Shown piece by piece: positions 35,607 to 44,558 of a DNA stretch of 64,000 nt; the stretch's first letter is position 1; every line of letters begins with the position of its first letter. The notes beneath the pieces are model-generated. The model did not search any database. It was not told the origin of the DNA and saw only the letters and a program-made list of their open reading frames with translations. A program made the translations under genes and the position numbers. Source of the DNA: Pseudomonas sp. NC02 (GTDB lineage Bacteria > Pseudomonadota > Gammaproteobacteria > Pseudomonadales > Pseudomonadaceae); assembly GCF_002874965.1 (NCBI RefSeq), contig NZ_CP025624.1, positions 2,542,001 to 2,606,000 on the forward strand. The letters run 5' to 3'.

Positions 35607-35696
35607 TGTGGGAGCGGGCTTGCTCGCGAAGGCGGTGTGTCAGTCAAGATATCCGGTGACTGACACACCGCCTTCGCGAGCAAGCCCGCTCCCACA
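35607..35696. repeat. REP pair (REPIN 4), near-perfect long hairpin
   Basis: The REP arms continue inward into GGCGGTGTGTCAGTC pairing with GACTGACACACCGCC, so the whole 90 bp forms an almost uninterrupted stem with a loop of about 12 nt. This is the least decayed copy in the window. Confidence 0.95.
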
Positions 35697-35709
35697 GTTT
35701 GATTGCATT

Positions 35710-37113
35710 TCAAGTTGGGGTTTTGGGGGCTTGCAGGTGCTCAGTTGGAAAAGCCTTGGCATACGCCTGGCAAACTCTCAGCACCTGCTCATCCGCAAAC
35801 CGCGCCCCCACCACATGCAGCCCCACCGGTAACCCATTGGCCGCCAACCCGCACGGCACCGACGCCGCCGGTTGCTGGGTCAGGTTGAAGGGATAGGTAA
35901 ACGGCGTCCACTCCATCCATTCCCCTAGTCCCGAACCCGGCGGCACATTGTGCCCGGCCTCGAACGCGGTGATCGGCATCATCGGCGAAACCAGCACATC
36001 GTAATGCTCATGGAATGCCGCCATGCGCGCCACGAGCGCTGCCCGTGCTTCCAGAGCGGCGCTGTAATCGCTGAGGCTGATCTGCTCGCCCAGTCGGGCA
36101 ATGCGCAGCAACCCCGGGTCCATCAATTGCCGCTGCGCATCGCTCAACGGCCCGGCCAGACGTGCTGCACCGGCAAACCATAAAGTATTGAACACTTCCA
36201 GCGGATCACTGAACCCCGGATCAATCTGCTCAACATGGGCACCCAGCTGCACCAGGCCTTCTACCGCCTGGGCGACCACCCTGGCGACTTGCGGGTCCAC
36301 GTCGACATAACCGAAGTTCGGGCTATAGGCGATACGCAGCCCCTTCAAATCAGCCCCGGCGTGCAACCATGGCGTGGTCCGGGGCGCGCCGATCAAACCA
36401 TCCCGCGCATCCGGCTGGGCGATGGTTTGCAGCATCAGCACCGAGTCTTCCACGGTGCGGGTCATCGGCCCCAGGTGCGACAGAATCGTCATCGAACTAG
36501 CCGGCCATTGCGGCACATAACCGAAGGTCGGCTTGATGCCGAAGGTGCCGGTGAAGGCACAGGGGATCCGGATCGAGCCGCCGGCATCGCTGCCCTGGTG
36601 CAGCACGCCGAGGTTCAAGGCCGCCGCCGCACCGGCACCACCGGACGAACCGCCCGCCGTCATGCGCGTGTCCCACGGGTTGCGGGTAATGCCATACAGC
36701 GGGTTATCGGTGACGCCTTTCCAGCCGAATTCCGGTGTGGTGGTCTTGCCCAGCAATACCGCGCCGGCCTTGCGCATGAAGGCCGAGAAGGGCGCATCCA
36801 CATCCCATCGACCCTCGGCGGATGTGGTACGCGAACCCTTGCGCGTCGGCATGCCGATGGTCTGCGTCAGGTCCTTGATGGAGGAGGGCACACCGTCCAG
36901 GGCCCCGCACGGCTGGCCCTTGAGCCAGCGCTGTTCCGAATCCCGCGCCGCCTTCAAGGCGCCTTCCGGGTCGACGTGGCAGTAAGCGTTGACCGCCGGG
37001 TTGTAGCGTTCGATCCGCAGCAATGCGTCTTCGGTGACCTCCACTGGCGACAGGCTTTTATCCCGATAGCGGGCCAGCAGCTCAACTGCGGTCAGGTTGG
37101 CGATATCCGTCAT
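35710..37113 (-). CDS. Amidase signature family hydrolase (associated with M20 hydrolase and Liv importer)
   Basis: 467 residues with a complete Ser-cisSer-Lys triad: K80 (SSIKDLT), the cis-serine in AGGSSGGAGAA (S156/S157) and the nucleophile S180 in GSDAGGSIRIP. The family hydrolyses amides, carbamates or ureides in the cytoplasm. Its start overlaps the end of the M20 hydrolase gene by 4 bp, and a Liv-type importer lies upstream, so the operon likely imports and stepwise hydrolyses an amide-containing nitrogen source. A second amidase of the same family occurs at 48367-49755. The exact substrate is not deducible. Confidence 0.8.
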   Translation of the reverse strand: MTDIANLTAVELLARYRDKSLSPVEVTEDALLRIERYNPAVNAYCHVDPEGALKAARDSEQRWLKGQPCGALDGVPSSIKDLTQTIGMPTRKGSRTTSAEGRWDVDAPFSAFMRKAGAVLLGKTTTPEFGWKGVTDNPLYGITRNPWDTRMTAGGSSGGAGAAAALNLGVLHQGSDAGGSIRIPCAFTGTFGIKPTFGYVPQWPASSMTILSHLGPMTRTVEDSVLMLQTIAQPDARDGLIGAPRTTPWLHAGADLKGLRIAYSPNFGYVDVDPQVARVVAQAVEGLVQLGAHVEQIDPGFSDPLEVFNTLWFAGAARLAGPLSDAQRQLMDPGLLRIARLGEQISLSDYSAALEARAALVARMAAFHEHYDVLVSPMMPITAFEAGHNVPPGSGLGEWMEWTPFTYPFNLTQQPAASVPCGLAANGLPVGLHVVGARFADEQVLRVCQAYAKAFPTEHLQAPKTPT

Positions 37114-38381
37114 GCCGCTTTACCTCCTTGCGCCGTGTTGACCATGGCCCGCAGCAACACCGCGCAGCCCGCCGCCAGGTCATCCGGCGCGGCGTTCTCG
37201 ATTTCGTTATGGCTGATGCCGCCTTCGCACGGCACAAAGATCATTCCGGCCGGGCCCAGTTCGGCGACGAAGATCGCGTCATGCCCGGCGCCGCTGACGA
37301 TGTCCATATGGCTCAGGCCCAGGCTGCTCGCGCCATCACGCACGGCGTTGACACAGGCAGGGTTGAAATCCAGCGGCGGGAAGTCGGCAGTGGGTGTCAG
37401 CTCAAAGCTCAAGCCGTGTTGCTCGGCGGTGGCTTCGATCACCTGGCGCACTTCGTCGACCATCGCTTGCAGCTTGTCGGCGTGCAGGTGGCGCAGGTCG
37501 ATGGTCATGTGCACCTGGCCGGGAATCACGTTGCGTGAGCCGGGATGCAGGCTCAGGCAACCGACGGTGCCGCAGGCGTGGGGTTGTTGTTCGTGGGCGA
37601 TGCGATTCACCGCGCTGACCACTTGCGCCGCGCCTACCAGTGCGTCCTTGCGCAGGTGCATTGGCGTCGGGCCCGCGTGGGCTTCGACGCCGGTGAGGGT
37701 CAGGTCGAACCACTTCTGGCCCAGGCAGCCCATGACCACGCCGATGGTGGTGGCCTGGTCTTCCAGCACCGGACCCTGCTCGATATGCGCCTCGAAATAG
37801 GCGCCCACCGGGTGGCCCAGCACGGCGCGGGAACCGGCATAGCCGATGCGCTGCAATTCAGCGCCCACCGACAGCCCTTGCTCGTCCTGCTTGTCGAGGG
37901 TTTCCTGCAGGTCGAACTTACCGGCGAACACCCCGGAACCCATCATGCACGGCGGGAATCGCGAGCCTTCTTCGTTGGTCCACACCACCACTTCAATTGG
38001 CGCTTCGGTCTCGATGTTCAAGTCATTGAGGGTGCGGATCACCTCCAGGCCAGCCATCACGCCGTAGCAACCGTCGAACTTGCCGCCGGTAGGCTGGGTG
38101 TCGATATGGCTGCCGGTCATCACCGGCGCCAGTGCCGGATTACGCCCGGCGCGGCGGGCAAAGATATTGCCGATGGCGTCGACGCTGACGCTGCAGCCGG
38201 CCGCCTCGCACCATTGCACAAACAGGTCGCGGGCCTGGCGGTCGAGGTCGGTGAGGGCCAGGCGGCATACGCCGCCCTTGGGTGTGGCGCCGAGGCGGGC
38301 GAGGTCCATCAGCGATTGCCACAGGCGCTCGCGGTTGATCAGCGGGGCGTTGCTCTGGAGCGGTTGCGCAAAACTATTCAT
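37110..38381 (-). CDS. M20 family hydantoinase/carbamoylase-type hydrolase
   Basis: 423 residues of the allantoate amidohydrolase/N-carbamoyl-L-amino-acid hydrolase type. Metal ligands are seen in GSHIDTQPTGGKFDG (H92, D103) and TNEEGSRF (E137-E138); a further histidine lies in VEAHAGPTPM. These enzymes remove carbamoyl groups from ureides or N-carbamoyl amino acids. The neighbouring amidase could take the next step. ATG 38381 is preceded by CGGAGA at good spacing, whereas a start at 38402 would run into the preceding ATPase gene. Confidence 0.8.
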   Translation of the reverse strand: MNSFAQPLQSNAPLINRERLWQSLMDLARLGATPKGGVCRLALTDLDRQARDLFVQWCEAAGCSVSVDAIGNIFARRAGRNPALAPVMTGSHIDTQPTGGKFDGCYGVMAGLEVIRTLNDLNIETEAPIEVVVWTNEEGSRFPPCMMGSGVFAGKFDLQETLDKQDEQGLSVGAELQRIGYAGSRAVLGHPVGAYFEAHIEQGPVLEDQATTIGVVMGCLGQKWFDLTLTGVEAHAGPTPMHLRKDALVGAAQVVSAVNRIAHEQQPHACGTVGCLSLHPGSRNVIPGQVHMTIDLRHLHADKLQAMVDEVRQVIEATAEQHGLSFELTPTADFPPLDFNPACVNAVRDGASSLGLSHMDIVSGAGHDAIFVAELGPAGMIFVPCEGGISHNEIENAAPDDLAAGCAVLLRAMVNTAQGGKAA

Positions 38382-38394
38382 CAGCAGTCTCCGG

Positions 38395-39090
38395 TCAGGC
38401 ACTCAGGGCCAGGTAACGGTTCTTGATCGTCGGGTCGGCGCGGAAGGCTTCGGCACTGCCTTCGTACACCACGCGGCCCTGTTCGAGGACGTAATGGCGG
38501 TCGGCGAGCTTGTCGCAGACCATCAGGTTCTGTTCCACCAGCAGCACCGGCAGGCCGTCTTCCTTGACCTTGCGCAGGATCTTCACCAGCTCGTCGACGA
38601 TCACCGGCGCGAGTCCTTCGGTGGGCTCATCGAGAATAAGCAGCTTGGGATCGTTGAGCAGCGCGCGGGCGATGGCGAGCATCTGTTGCTCACCGCCGGA
38701 CAGCGCGTGGCCGGCGTTTTTACGGCGCTCCCTGAGGCGCGGGAACATGCCGTACACGTCTTCCATCTGCCAGCGGCTGGTCTTGCGCACGGCAATGCGC
38801 AGGTTTTCCTCCACCGTGAGCAGGCGGAAAATCCCGCGGTTCTCCGGCACCAGCGCCAGGCCCTGGCGGGCGATTTCGAAGATTTTCTGCCCCACCAGCG
38901 GCTGGCCGTTGAAGTGAATCTGGCCCTGGCGCGGGCAGATAATCCCGAGGATGCTGCGCAGGGTGGTGGTCTTGCCGGCGCCGTTGCGCCCCAGCAGGGT
39001 CACCAGTTCGCCAGGGTTGACGGTCAGGGACACGCCTTCAAGGACGTGGCTCTTGTCGTAGTAGGAATGGATATTGTCGACGGTCAGCAT
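38395..39090 (-). CDS. Branched-chain/amide-type ABC importer ATPase (LivF-like)
   Basis: 231 residues with Walker A GRNGAGKTT (34-42), signature LSGGEQQM and Walker B LLILDEPTEGLAP, the last typical of LivF. It is one of two ATPases of the HAAT importer encoded here. It starts at the base where the LivG-like gene ends and is followed 13 bp later by the M20 hydrolase, so transport and hydrolysis genes form one unit. Confidence 0.9.
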   Translation of the reverse strand: MLTVDNIHSYYDKSHVLEGVSLTVNPGELVTLLGRNGAGKTTTLRSILGIICPRQGQIHFNGQPLVGQKIFEIARQGLALVPENRGIFRLLTVEENLRIAVRKTSRWQMEDVYGMFPRLRERRKNAGHALSGGEQQMLAIARALLNDPKLLILDEPTEGLAPVIVDELVKILRKVKEDGLPVLLVEQNLMVCDKLADRHYVLEQGRVVYEGSAEAFRADPTIKNRYLALSA

Positions 39091-39839
39091 CAGGCGGCTT
39101 CTCCCAAATAGGCGGTGCGCACGCGCTCGTCGGCGCGCACGAATTCCGGTGTGCCTTCCACCAGGATCTGGCCGTGGCTCATCACGGTGATGCGTTGGCT
39201 GATGGACATGACGATGCTCATGTTGTGCTCGATCAGCAGCACGGTATGGTCGCGGCCGAGGTCGCTGATCAGTTGGGTCATGATCGGGATGTCGTCGATG
39301 CCCATGCCCGAGGTGGGTTCGTCGAGCATCAGCAGCTTGGGTCTGGAGCAGATCGACATGCCGACTTCCAATACCCGCTGCTGGCCGTGGGACAACTCGC
39401 CGGCCAGGATGTCGGCGCGGGCGGTGAGTTGCAGGCGTTCCAGCACCTGGTCGGCCATTTCCAGGTGTTCGCGCTTGCTGTCGACCCGGCGCCAGAAGTT
39501 CAGCGCGCGGGCGCCGTCGCGACCCTGGGCGGCCAGGCGCAGGTTTTCGCGCACGCTGAGGTTCTGGAACAGGCTGGTGAGCTGGAACGAGCGGGCCATG
39601 CCCAGGCCGACGCGGCCGTGGGCCGGTTTGCGCATCAGGTTCTTGCCGTCGAAATGAATTGCCCCGGCGGTGGCCTGGCGTTCGCCGGTCAGGCAGTGGA
39701 ACAGGCTGGTCTTGCCCGCGCCATTGGGACCGATGATGGTGTGGATGGTGCCGGCTTCGACCTTGAGGTTGACGCCGTTCACCGCGTGGAACGCACCGTA
39801 GGCCAGTTCCAGGTTCTTGGTTTCCAGCAGGATGCTCAT
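39090..39839 (-). CDS. Branched-chain/amide-type ABC importer ATPase (LivG-like)
   Basis: 249 residues with Walker A GPNGAGKTS near residue 35, a variant signature LSHGQQRVLE and Walker B LLMLDEPTSGM. The LivG-type C-terminal block ends in EFVRADERVRTAYLGE. ATG 39839 overlaps the permease gene by 4 bp; the longer frame upstream lies entirely within the permease gene and lacks similarity. It pairs with the LivF-like ATPase. Confidence 0.9.
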   Translation of the reverse strand: MSILLETKNLELAYGAFHAVNGVNLKVEAGTIHTIIGPNGAGKTSLFHCLTGERQATAGAIHFDGKNLMRKPAHGRVGLGMARSFQLTSLFQNLSVRENLRLAAQGRDGARALNFWRRVDSKREHLEMADQVLERLQLTARADILAGELSHGQQRVLEVGMSICSRPKLLMLDEPTSGMGIDDIPIMTQLISDLGRDHTVLLIEHNMSIVMSISQRITVMSHGQILVEGTPEFVRADERVRTAYLGEAA

Positions 39840-40846
39840 GACAGCTTCTCCTTGGTCACAACGTCGGCCTTGCGGCTGCCGCGCACACGGTCGAACAGGG
39901 TCGACAGGCCGCCCCACAAACCGCCGCGCATGAAGATCACCACCAGGATCAGGATCACCCCCAGCAGCATCAGCCAGCGCGGCCACAGATCGGAAAGGAA
40001 GTCCCCCAGCAGCACGATGGAACCGGCGCCCAGCAACGAGCCGAACAGCGAGCCGGTGCCGCCGACGATGGTCATGATCAGGATGTTTTCGGACATCGCC
40101 AGGTCGATGTTCGACAGCGGCACAAAGTGCAGCAGCATCGCGTACAGCGCCCCGGCAATCCCGGTGACGGCGCCGGACAACACGAACACTAGGATCTTGA
40201 AGTGGCGGGTGTCATAGCCGATGGCCGAAGCGCGGGTTTCGTTTTCGCGAATCGCCATCAGCGTGCTGCCGAATGGAGAGGCGATCACCCGGCGGGCGCC
40301 GATGAAGATCAGCAGGAACAGCACCGCGACAAACCCGTAGAACGCACGGGCATCGGTGAGGGACAACAGCACCGTGTCACCGACGCGGATTTCCGGGCGC
40401 GGCACGCTGAGCAGGCCGTTGTCACCGCCGGTCCAGTCGCTCAGGGTGTAGGCGACGAAGTAGGCCATCTGGCTGAAGGCCAGGGTCAGCATCACGAAGT
40501 AAATGCCGGTGCGGCGGATCGCCAGGGCGCCCACCAGGAAAGCCAGGAAACCACCGGCGACGGCGGCACCCAGCAGTGCGCTGAACAGCCCCAGTTGTAG
40601 GTGAATCATCAACAGCGCCGCGCAGTAGGCGCCGGCCCCGAAGAAGATGCCTTGGCCGAACGACAGCAGCCCGGTGTAACCCAGCAGCAGGTTGCAGGCG
40701 AGGGCGGCCATGGCAAAGATCAGGATCTCGGTGGCCAGGGTCGCCGAGGGCAGAATCAACGGCAGGCCGATCAACACCGCGAGCACCAACAGCAGCATGT
40801 AGCGCGACTGGGTCTTGGCGAACGGCAGGGGATTTTTCTCGCTCAT
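39836..40846 (-). CDS. Branched-chain/amide-type ABC importer permease (LivM-like)
   Basis: 336 residues with about ten membrane helices and the LivM motifs LLGYTGLLSFGQG (about 54-66) and AIRENETRASAIGYD in the cytoplasmic loop that contacts the ATPase. The TIVGGTGSLFGSLLGA segment near the C-terminus is also typical. It forms the channel with the LivH-like protein encoded just upstream (1 bp gap). Confidence 0.9.
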   Translation of the reverse strand: MSEKNPLPFAKTQSRYMLLLVLAVLIGLPLILPSATLATEILIFAMAALACNLLLGYTGLLSFGQGIFFGAGAYCAALLMIHLQLGLFSALLGAAVAGGFLAFLVGALAIRRTGIYFVMLTLAFSQMAYFVAYTLSDWTGGDNGLLSVPRPEIRVGDTVLLSLTDARAFYGFVAVLFLLIFIGARRVIASPFGSTLMAIRENETRASAIGYDTRHFKILVFVLSGAVTGIAGALYAMLLHFVPLSNIDLAMSENILIMTIVGGTGSLFGSLLGAGSIVLLGDFLSDLWPRWLMLLGVILILVVIFMRGGLWGGLSTLFDRVRGSRKADVVTKEKLS

Positions 40847-40847
40847 G

Positions 40848-41708
40848 TCAGGCTCTCCCGAACAGGCCGTAAGGACGCACCAGGATCACCACGGCCATCG
40901 CACCGTAGATCATCAGGCTCGCGCCCTGGGGCCAGAGTGTGGTCATCAGGCTTTGCACCACGCCGACCAGCAGGCCGCCCACCAGTGCACCGCTGAAGGA
41001 ACCCATGCCGCCAATCACCACCACCACGAACGCCACGCCGAGGATTTCCGGGCCGACAAAGGGCTGGGCGCCGCGCAACGGGGCGAACAGCACACCGGCG
41101 ACGCCGGCGAGGGCCACGCCGAGGGCGAAGGTCATGGAGAACAGGCGGAAAATGTTGGTGCCCAGCAGGGACACGGTTTCCGTGCTTTCACTGCCGGCCC
41201 GCACCAGGGCGCCGAAGCGCGTGCGTTCCAGCAACAGCCACAGGCCCAGGCCGACGAGACCGGAGAACACGATCAGGAACAGGCGGTAGTAGGGGTAGAC
41301 AAAATCGCCCACCACCAGCACCCCGCGCAGCAATTCCGGTACGGCGACGCTCTTGCCCACCGGGCCCCAGATCATCACGCTGGCTTCCTGGATGATCAGG
41401 GCAATCCCCAGGGTCACCAGAATCTGGAACATGTGCGGCAAGTGATAAATCCGCTGGATCAATAATCGCTCGATTACCCAGGCCAGCGCGGCCACCACCA
41501 GCGGCGCGATCAGCAGTGCCAGCCAGAAGCTGCCGGTGAGGCTGACGGCGGTGTAGCAGATGTAGGCGCCCAGCAAAAAGAACGCACCGTGGGCGAAGTT
41601 GACGAAGTTCAGCAGGCCGAAAATGATCGTCAAGCCGACCGCGATCAGGAAGTAGATCATCCCAAGGCCCAGGCCGTTGAGAATCTGGAACAGGTAAAGA
41701 TTAAGCAT
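40848..41708 (-). CDS. Branched-chain/amide-type ABC importer permease (LivH-like)
   Basis: 286 residues, about eight helices, with the LivH signatures GLTIIFGLLNFVNFAHGA (about 26-43) and VVIGGMGSFSGALVGG near the C-terminus. ATG 41708 follows a GAGGG site. The set of binding protein, two permeases and two ATPases is complete, so the transporter should be functional. Confidence 0.9.
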   Translation of the reverse strand: MLNLYLFQILNGLGLGMIYFLIAVGLTIIFGLLNFVNFAHGAFFLLGAYICYTAVSLTGSFWLALLIAPLVVAALAWVIERLLIQRIYHLPHMFQILVTLGIALIIQEASVMIWGPVGKSVAVPELLRGVLVVGDFVYPYYRLFLIVFSGLVGLGLWLLLERTRFGALVRAGSESTETVSLLGTNIFRLFSMTFALGVALAGVAGVLFAPLRGAQPFVGPEILGVAFVVVVIGGMGSFSGALVGGLLVGVVQSLMTTLWPQGASLMIYGAMAVVILVRPYGLFGRA

Positions 41709-41775
41709 GCAGGAACCCTCGGCAGGCGGCCGCATGAGCGGCCCTGCGCTGTGTCACCAGTAGATTTTCAGCGGA

Positions 41776-42978
41776 TTAGCCGAGCACGCAGCCCGTGGCT
41801 TCCACCGGCGGGAACGACTGGCCGGAGCTGAGCACCTTGGCCAGATCGTCCTTGTCGGCCATGTCGCCTGCGGCCTTGCCCACCAGCAGGTAGTAGTCCT
41901 TGATCACCTGATGGTCGCCGGCGCGGATCGACTCCTTGCCGGTGGGGCCTTCGTAGCTCAGGCCCTGCATGGCCTTGGCCACGGTCGGCCCGTCGAAACT
42001 GCCGGTGGAGATGATGGTTTCGAGCATGACCTTGGTGCTGATGTAGTCGGCGGCCAGCGGGTAGGTGGGGTTGATGCCGTATTTGGCCTTGGTGAGTTTC
42101 ACCAGGTCACGGTTGAGCGGGGTGTCGACCTGATGCCAGTACTGAGCGCCGAGGTACACACCTTCCAGTACGTCACTGCCCAGCTCCTGGAACTGGTCGA
42201 GGCCGGCGGACCACACCAGCAGCACTTTCATGCGCTCCTTGATACCGAAGTTCACCGCCTGGCGCAGGGTGTTGGACGACTGGCTGCCGAAGTTCAGCAG
42301 TACCAGCACATCGGGTTTGGCGGCGATGGCATTGGTCAGGTAGCCGGAGAACTCCTGCTCCTGCAGCGAGTGGTAGCTGTTGCCGGCGTGTTCCAGGCCA
42401 TGCTCGGCCAGCACCGATTTGGCGCCTTCGAGCAGGGCTTCGCCGAACACGTATTGCGGGGTGATGGTGTACCAGCGCTTGGCTTCGGGCAGCAGCTTGA
42501 TCAGCGGCACGAGGGTCTCGCGGATTGCGCCGTAGGTCGGCACCGACCAGCGGAACGTGGCGCTGTTGCAGTCCTTGCCGGTGACTTCATCGGCGCCCAC
42601 CGGGGTCATGAACACGCCACCGGCCTTGCTCACTTCCTTGGCCACCGCGAGTGCCGAAGACGACAGGGTACAGCCCTGGAAAAAGCGTGCGCCGTCCTGC
42701 TGGATCGCTTCCTGGACTTTACGCACGGCCTTGCCGGCGTTGCCTTCGGTGTCGATCACTTTGTAGACCAGCGGGCGGCCGAGCAACTCGGGATGCTGTT
42801 CCACCGCGAGGCGTGAACCCATGTCGGCAAATTTGCCATAACTGGCAAAGGCGCCAGACATGGACTTGAGGCCGTAAAAGGTAAAAGGCTCGGCGGCGAA
42901 TGCAGAACGCACGCTCAGCGGGAGGCTGAGGGCGGCGGCTGCGGTGAGACTGGCTTTCAACAACGTACGACGCTGCAT
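41776..42978 (-). CDS. HAAT-family periplasmic binding protein (LivK/UrtA-like), probable Tat export
   Basis: 400 residues. The signal sequence begins MQRRTLLKAS and ends AFA (about 28), so it carries a twin-arginine pair. The mature part is a type I periplasmic binding fold (Peripla_BP_6) with GCTLSSSALAVAKE and TPVGADEVTG segments in the first lobe. It captures the ligand for the Liv-type permease; the linked hydrolases suggest an amide or ureide rather than a branched-chain amino acid. ATG 42978 follows GGGAG. The 97 bp to the divergently placed regulator promoter hold no other gene. Confidence 0.85.
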   Translation of the reverse strand: MQRRTLLKASLTAAAALSLPLSVRSAFAAEPFTFYGLKSMSGAFASYGKFADMGSRLAVEQHPELLGRPLVYKVIDTEGNAGKAVRKVQEAIQQDGARFFQGCTLSSSALAVAKEVSKAGGVFMTPVGADEVTGKDCNSATFRWSVPTYGAIRETLVPLIKLLPEAKRWYTITPQYVFGEALLEGAKSVLAEHGLEHAGNSYHSLQEQEFSGYLTNAIAAKPDVLVLLNFGSQSSNTLRQAVNFGIKERMKVLLVWSAGLDQFQELGSDVLEGVYLGAQYWHQVDTPLNRDLVKLTKAKYGINPTYPLAADYISTKVMLETIISTGSFDGPTVAKAMQGLSYEGPTGKESIRAGDHQVIKDYYLLVGKAAGDMADKDDLAKVLSSGQSFPPVEATGCVLG

Positions 42979-43074
42979 GGGGTGACTCCCTGGATTAGTT
43001 ATTGGCAGGAGTGGCAATGGCGATACGGTGGAGCACGGCCTGTGGGCAGGCCTTTTATTGGTGGAGGGTGCGGC

Positions 43075-43845
43075 TTAGTGGTTGTGGTCGAACTCCAGCA
43101 GAAAGTGCGGGCTGACTTCACCTTCAAGGGCGGTCATGTGGTGTTCGGCGTCGCACATGTGTTCGTGCATCAGGCTGCGTACGGTGGCTTCGTCTTCGGC
43201 CCGGAAGGCGATCAGCAGTTGTTTGTGGTAGTCGAGGTTGGCGGCGTCGAATTGCTTGCGCTTGGGTTTGTAGGCTTTTTTCAGCACGACCAGGTCACGC
43301 AGCAGGTCGTTGAGGAATTGCGCCATGAAGCTCAGCAGCGGGTTGGGGCAGGCCTTGGCCAGCAGGTTGTGGAATTCCAGTTCGGCGATGCGTTGTTCGC
43401 GTTGGCCGGCTTCGCTGTCTTCGGGGGCGCTGCAGAAATCGACGTTGTCCTGAAGGGCGCGGTAGTCGTCTTCGCTCAGGCGGCCCAGGACCGAGACGGC
43501 GAGTTCGACTTCGATGACTTTGCGCAGCTGGTAGACCTGCTCGCCGTCCAGGTGCTGGAAGTGCAGGTAGTTGCGCAGGGCGCGGCTGGCGGGTTCGGTG
43601 CCGGCCTGGTTGAGATAGGCGCCGCCGCTGGGGCCGGTGCGGGTGTTGACCAGGCCTTCGACTTCCAGCGCCTTGAGGGCTTCGCGGGCGGAGCCTTTGG
43701 AGCACAGGAAGCTTTCCATCAGTTCGCGTTCGGTGGGCAAGCGGTCGCCGGGCTTCAGGGCGTCGGTGACGATGGAGCGTTTGACCGACTCGACGATCAC
43801 GTCGGAGAGCTTCTGGCGTTTGCGGCGCAGCGGGCGGCTTAGCAT
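43075..43845 (-). CDS. FadR-type GntR regulator of the amide import operon
   Basis: 256 residues. A GntR winged helix (about 12-80, LSDVIVESVKR then LPTERELMES) is followed by an all-helical FCD ligand-binding domain (about 95-245) with conserved His residues near the end (HEHMCDAEHH). It is the first gene before the Liv operon on the same strand and probably represses it. A perfect palindrome 16 bp upstream of its start suggests autoregulation. Confidence 0.85.
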   Translation of the reverse strand: MLSRPLRRKRQKLSDVIVESVKRSIVTDALKPGDRLPTERELMESFLCSKGSAREALKALEVEGLVNTRTGPSGGAYLNQAGTEPASRALRNYLHFQHLDGEQVYQLRKVIEVELAVSVLGRLSEDDYRALQDNVDFCSAPEDSEAGQREQRIAELEFHNLLAKACPNPLLSFMAQFLNDLLRDLVVLKKAYKPKRKQFDAANLDYHKQLLIAFRAEDEATVRSLMHEHMCDAEHHMTALEGEVSPHFLLEFDHNH

Positions 43846-43860
43846 GGTGTTTGATTGATC

Positions 43861-43880
43861 CTATTAATGCGGATTAATAG
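43861..43880. promoter_or_regulatory. Palindromic operator at the FadR-type regulator promoter
   Basis: CTATTAAT-GCGG-ATTAATAG is a perfect 8+8 inverted repeat with 4-bp spacer, starting 16 bp upstream of the regulator. A third half site CTTAATAG follows at 43883-43890. GntR/FadR proteins bind such sites, so this is the likely autoregulatory operator. Confidence 0.6.
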
Positions 43881-43955
43881 TACTTAATAGGGGTTTGGGG
43901 TGGGGCGTCAACGGAGGGGGTCGCTTTTGGTTTGGATGGGTCGTAAATGGTGGGG

Positions 43956-44312
43956 GTGTGCATATCCGTTGCTGCGGTAACGGCCGTCTATGGTTCCGCT
44001 CTTACAGTGGCTCACTTTTGAACAGCGCAAAAGTAAGCAAAACGCTCTTGCCCCACCACTCGGCTCCTCGCCTAGGCTCGGAGTGCCCTCACTCCGGCTT
44101 TGGACCGTGGGCCGCCGTCATGGGCCATCCTTGGCCCAGGACGGCTAACCCGGCGTCCTGCCGGGTTACCCACGCTCCAAAGCCTGCGTTCGGCCAGCGT
44201 GGTTTAACGGGGCGCCCAAGATCAAGATCAAAAGCAGATCAAGAGCACAGCGGCCTACCGGCCGGCTTGAGTGTTTAAAAGCCAAATCAAAAGCTAAAGC
44301 GGGCACGGTCAA
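43956..44312 (+). repeat. Long structured repeat, copy C
   Basis: Begins GTGTGCATATCCGTTGCTG. Stems: CCGCT/AGTGG (one G-U pair), GCCGTCATGGGCCA/TGGCCCAGGACGGC, TAACCCGGC/GCCGGGTTA and CGGCC/GGCCG. Compared with copies A and B, several paired positions changed on both sides at once. Sequence outside the stems is highly similar to copy B. Confidence 0.75.
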
Positions 44313-44397
44313 ATGTGGGAGCTGGCTTGCCTGCGATGGCATCAACTGGGTGTACCTGATGCACCGAGTTGTCTGCATCGCAGGCAAGCCACCCACA
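44313..44397. repeat. REP pair (REPIN 5), variant sequence
   Basis: ATGTGGGAGCTGGCTTGCCTGCGAT and its inverse. It differs from the other five by GCTGG and CCTGCGAT, the second REP subfamily of P. fluorescens. As at 26042-26141, it is enclosed between inverted copies of the long structured repeat. Confidence 0.85.
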
Positions 44398-44497
44398 GAA
44401 AAGCAGATCTGCTTTTGATCTTGATCTGAGCGAACGCGGGTAGTGCAGAGCGGGTAAACCGGCAGGACGCCGTGACCGAAGAAACGGATATGTACAC
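44398..44497 (-). repeat. Long structured repeat, copy D (inverted, internally deleted)
   Basis: On the minus strand it begins GTGTACATATCCGTTTCTTC, jumps to CGGCGTCCTGCCGGTTTACC of the third hairpin, and ends with the AGATCAAGATCAAAAGCAG tract. About 250 bp of the full element is missing between the terminal motif and the third hairpin. Confidence 0.6.
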
Positions 44498-44558
44498 CCG
44501 CATGGCGCAGTAATTGCGTACCCCCCAACCCCAACCCCCAAAAAAAGGAGCACCCGCC

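Larger units (their letters stand above)
43846..44558. other. Long intergenic region with structured repeats C and D around a REP pair
   Basis: 713 bp without a credible gene: the FadR-type operator, repeat copy C, a divergent-type REP pair, truncated copy D, then the LysR promoter. Frames such as 43895-44278 translate like the minus-strand frame of copy B, but this follows from the shared repeat. Confidence 0.7.

Noticed and set aside
35607..35696. Rho-independent terminator for the amidase operon
   Set aside because: The long hairpin is a REP pair and no T-run follows on either strand, although it may still affect transcript ends.
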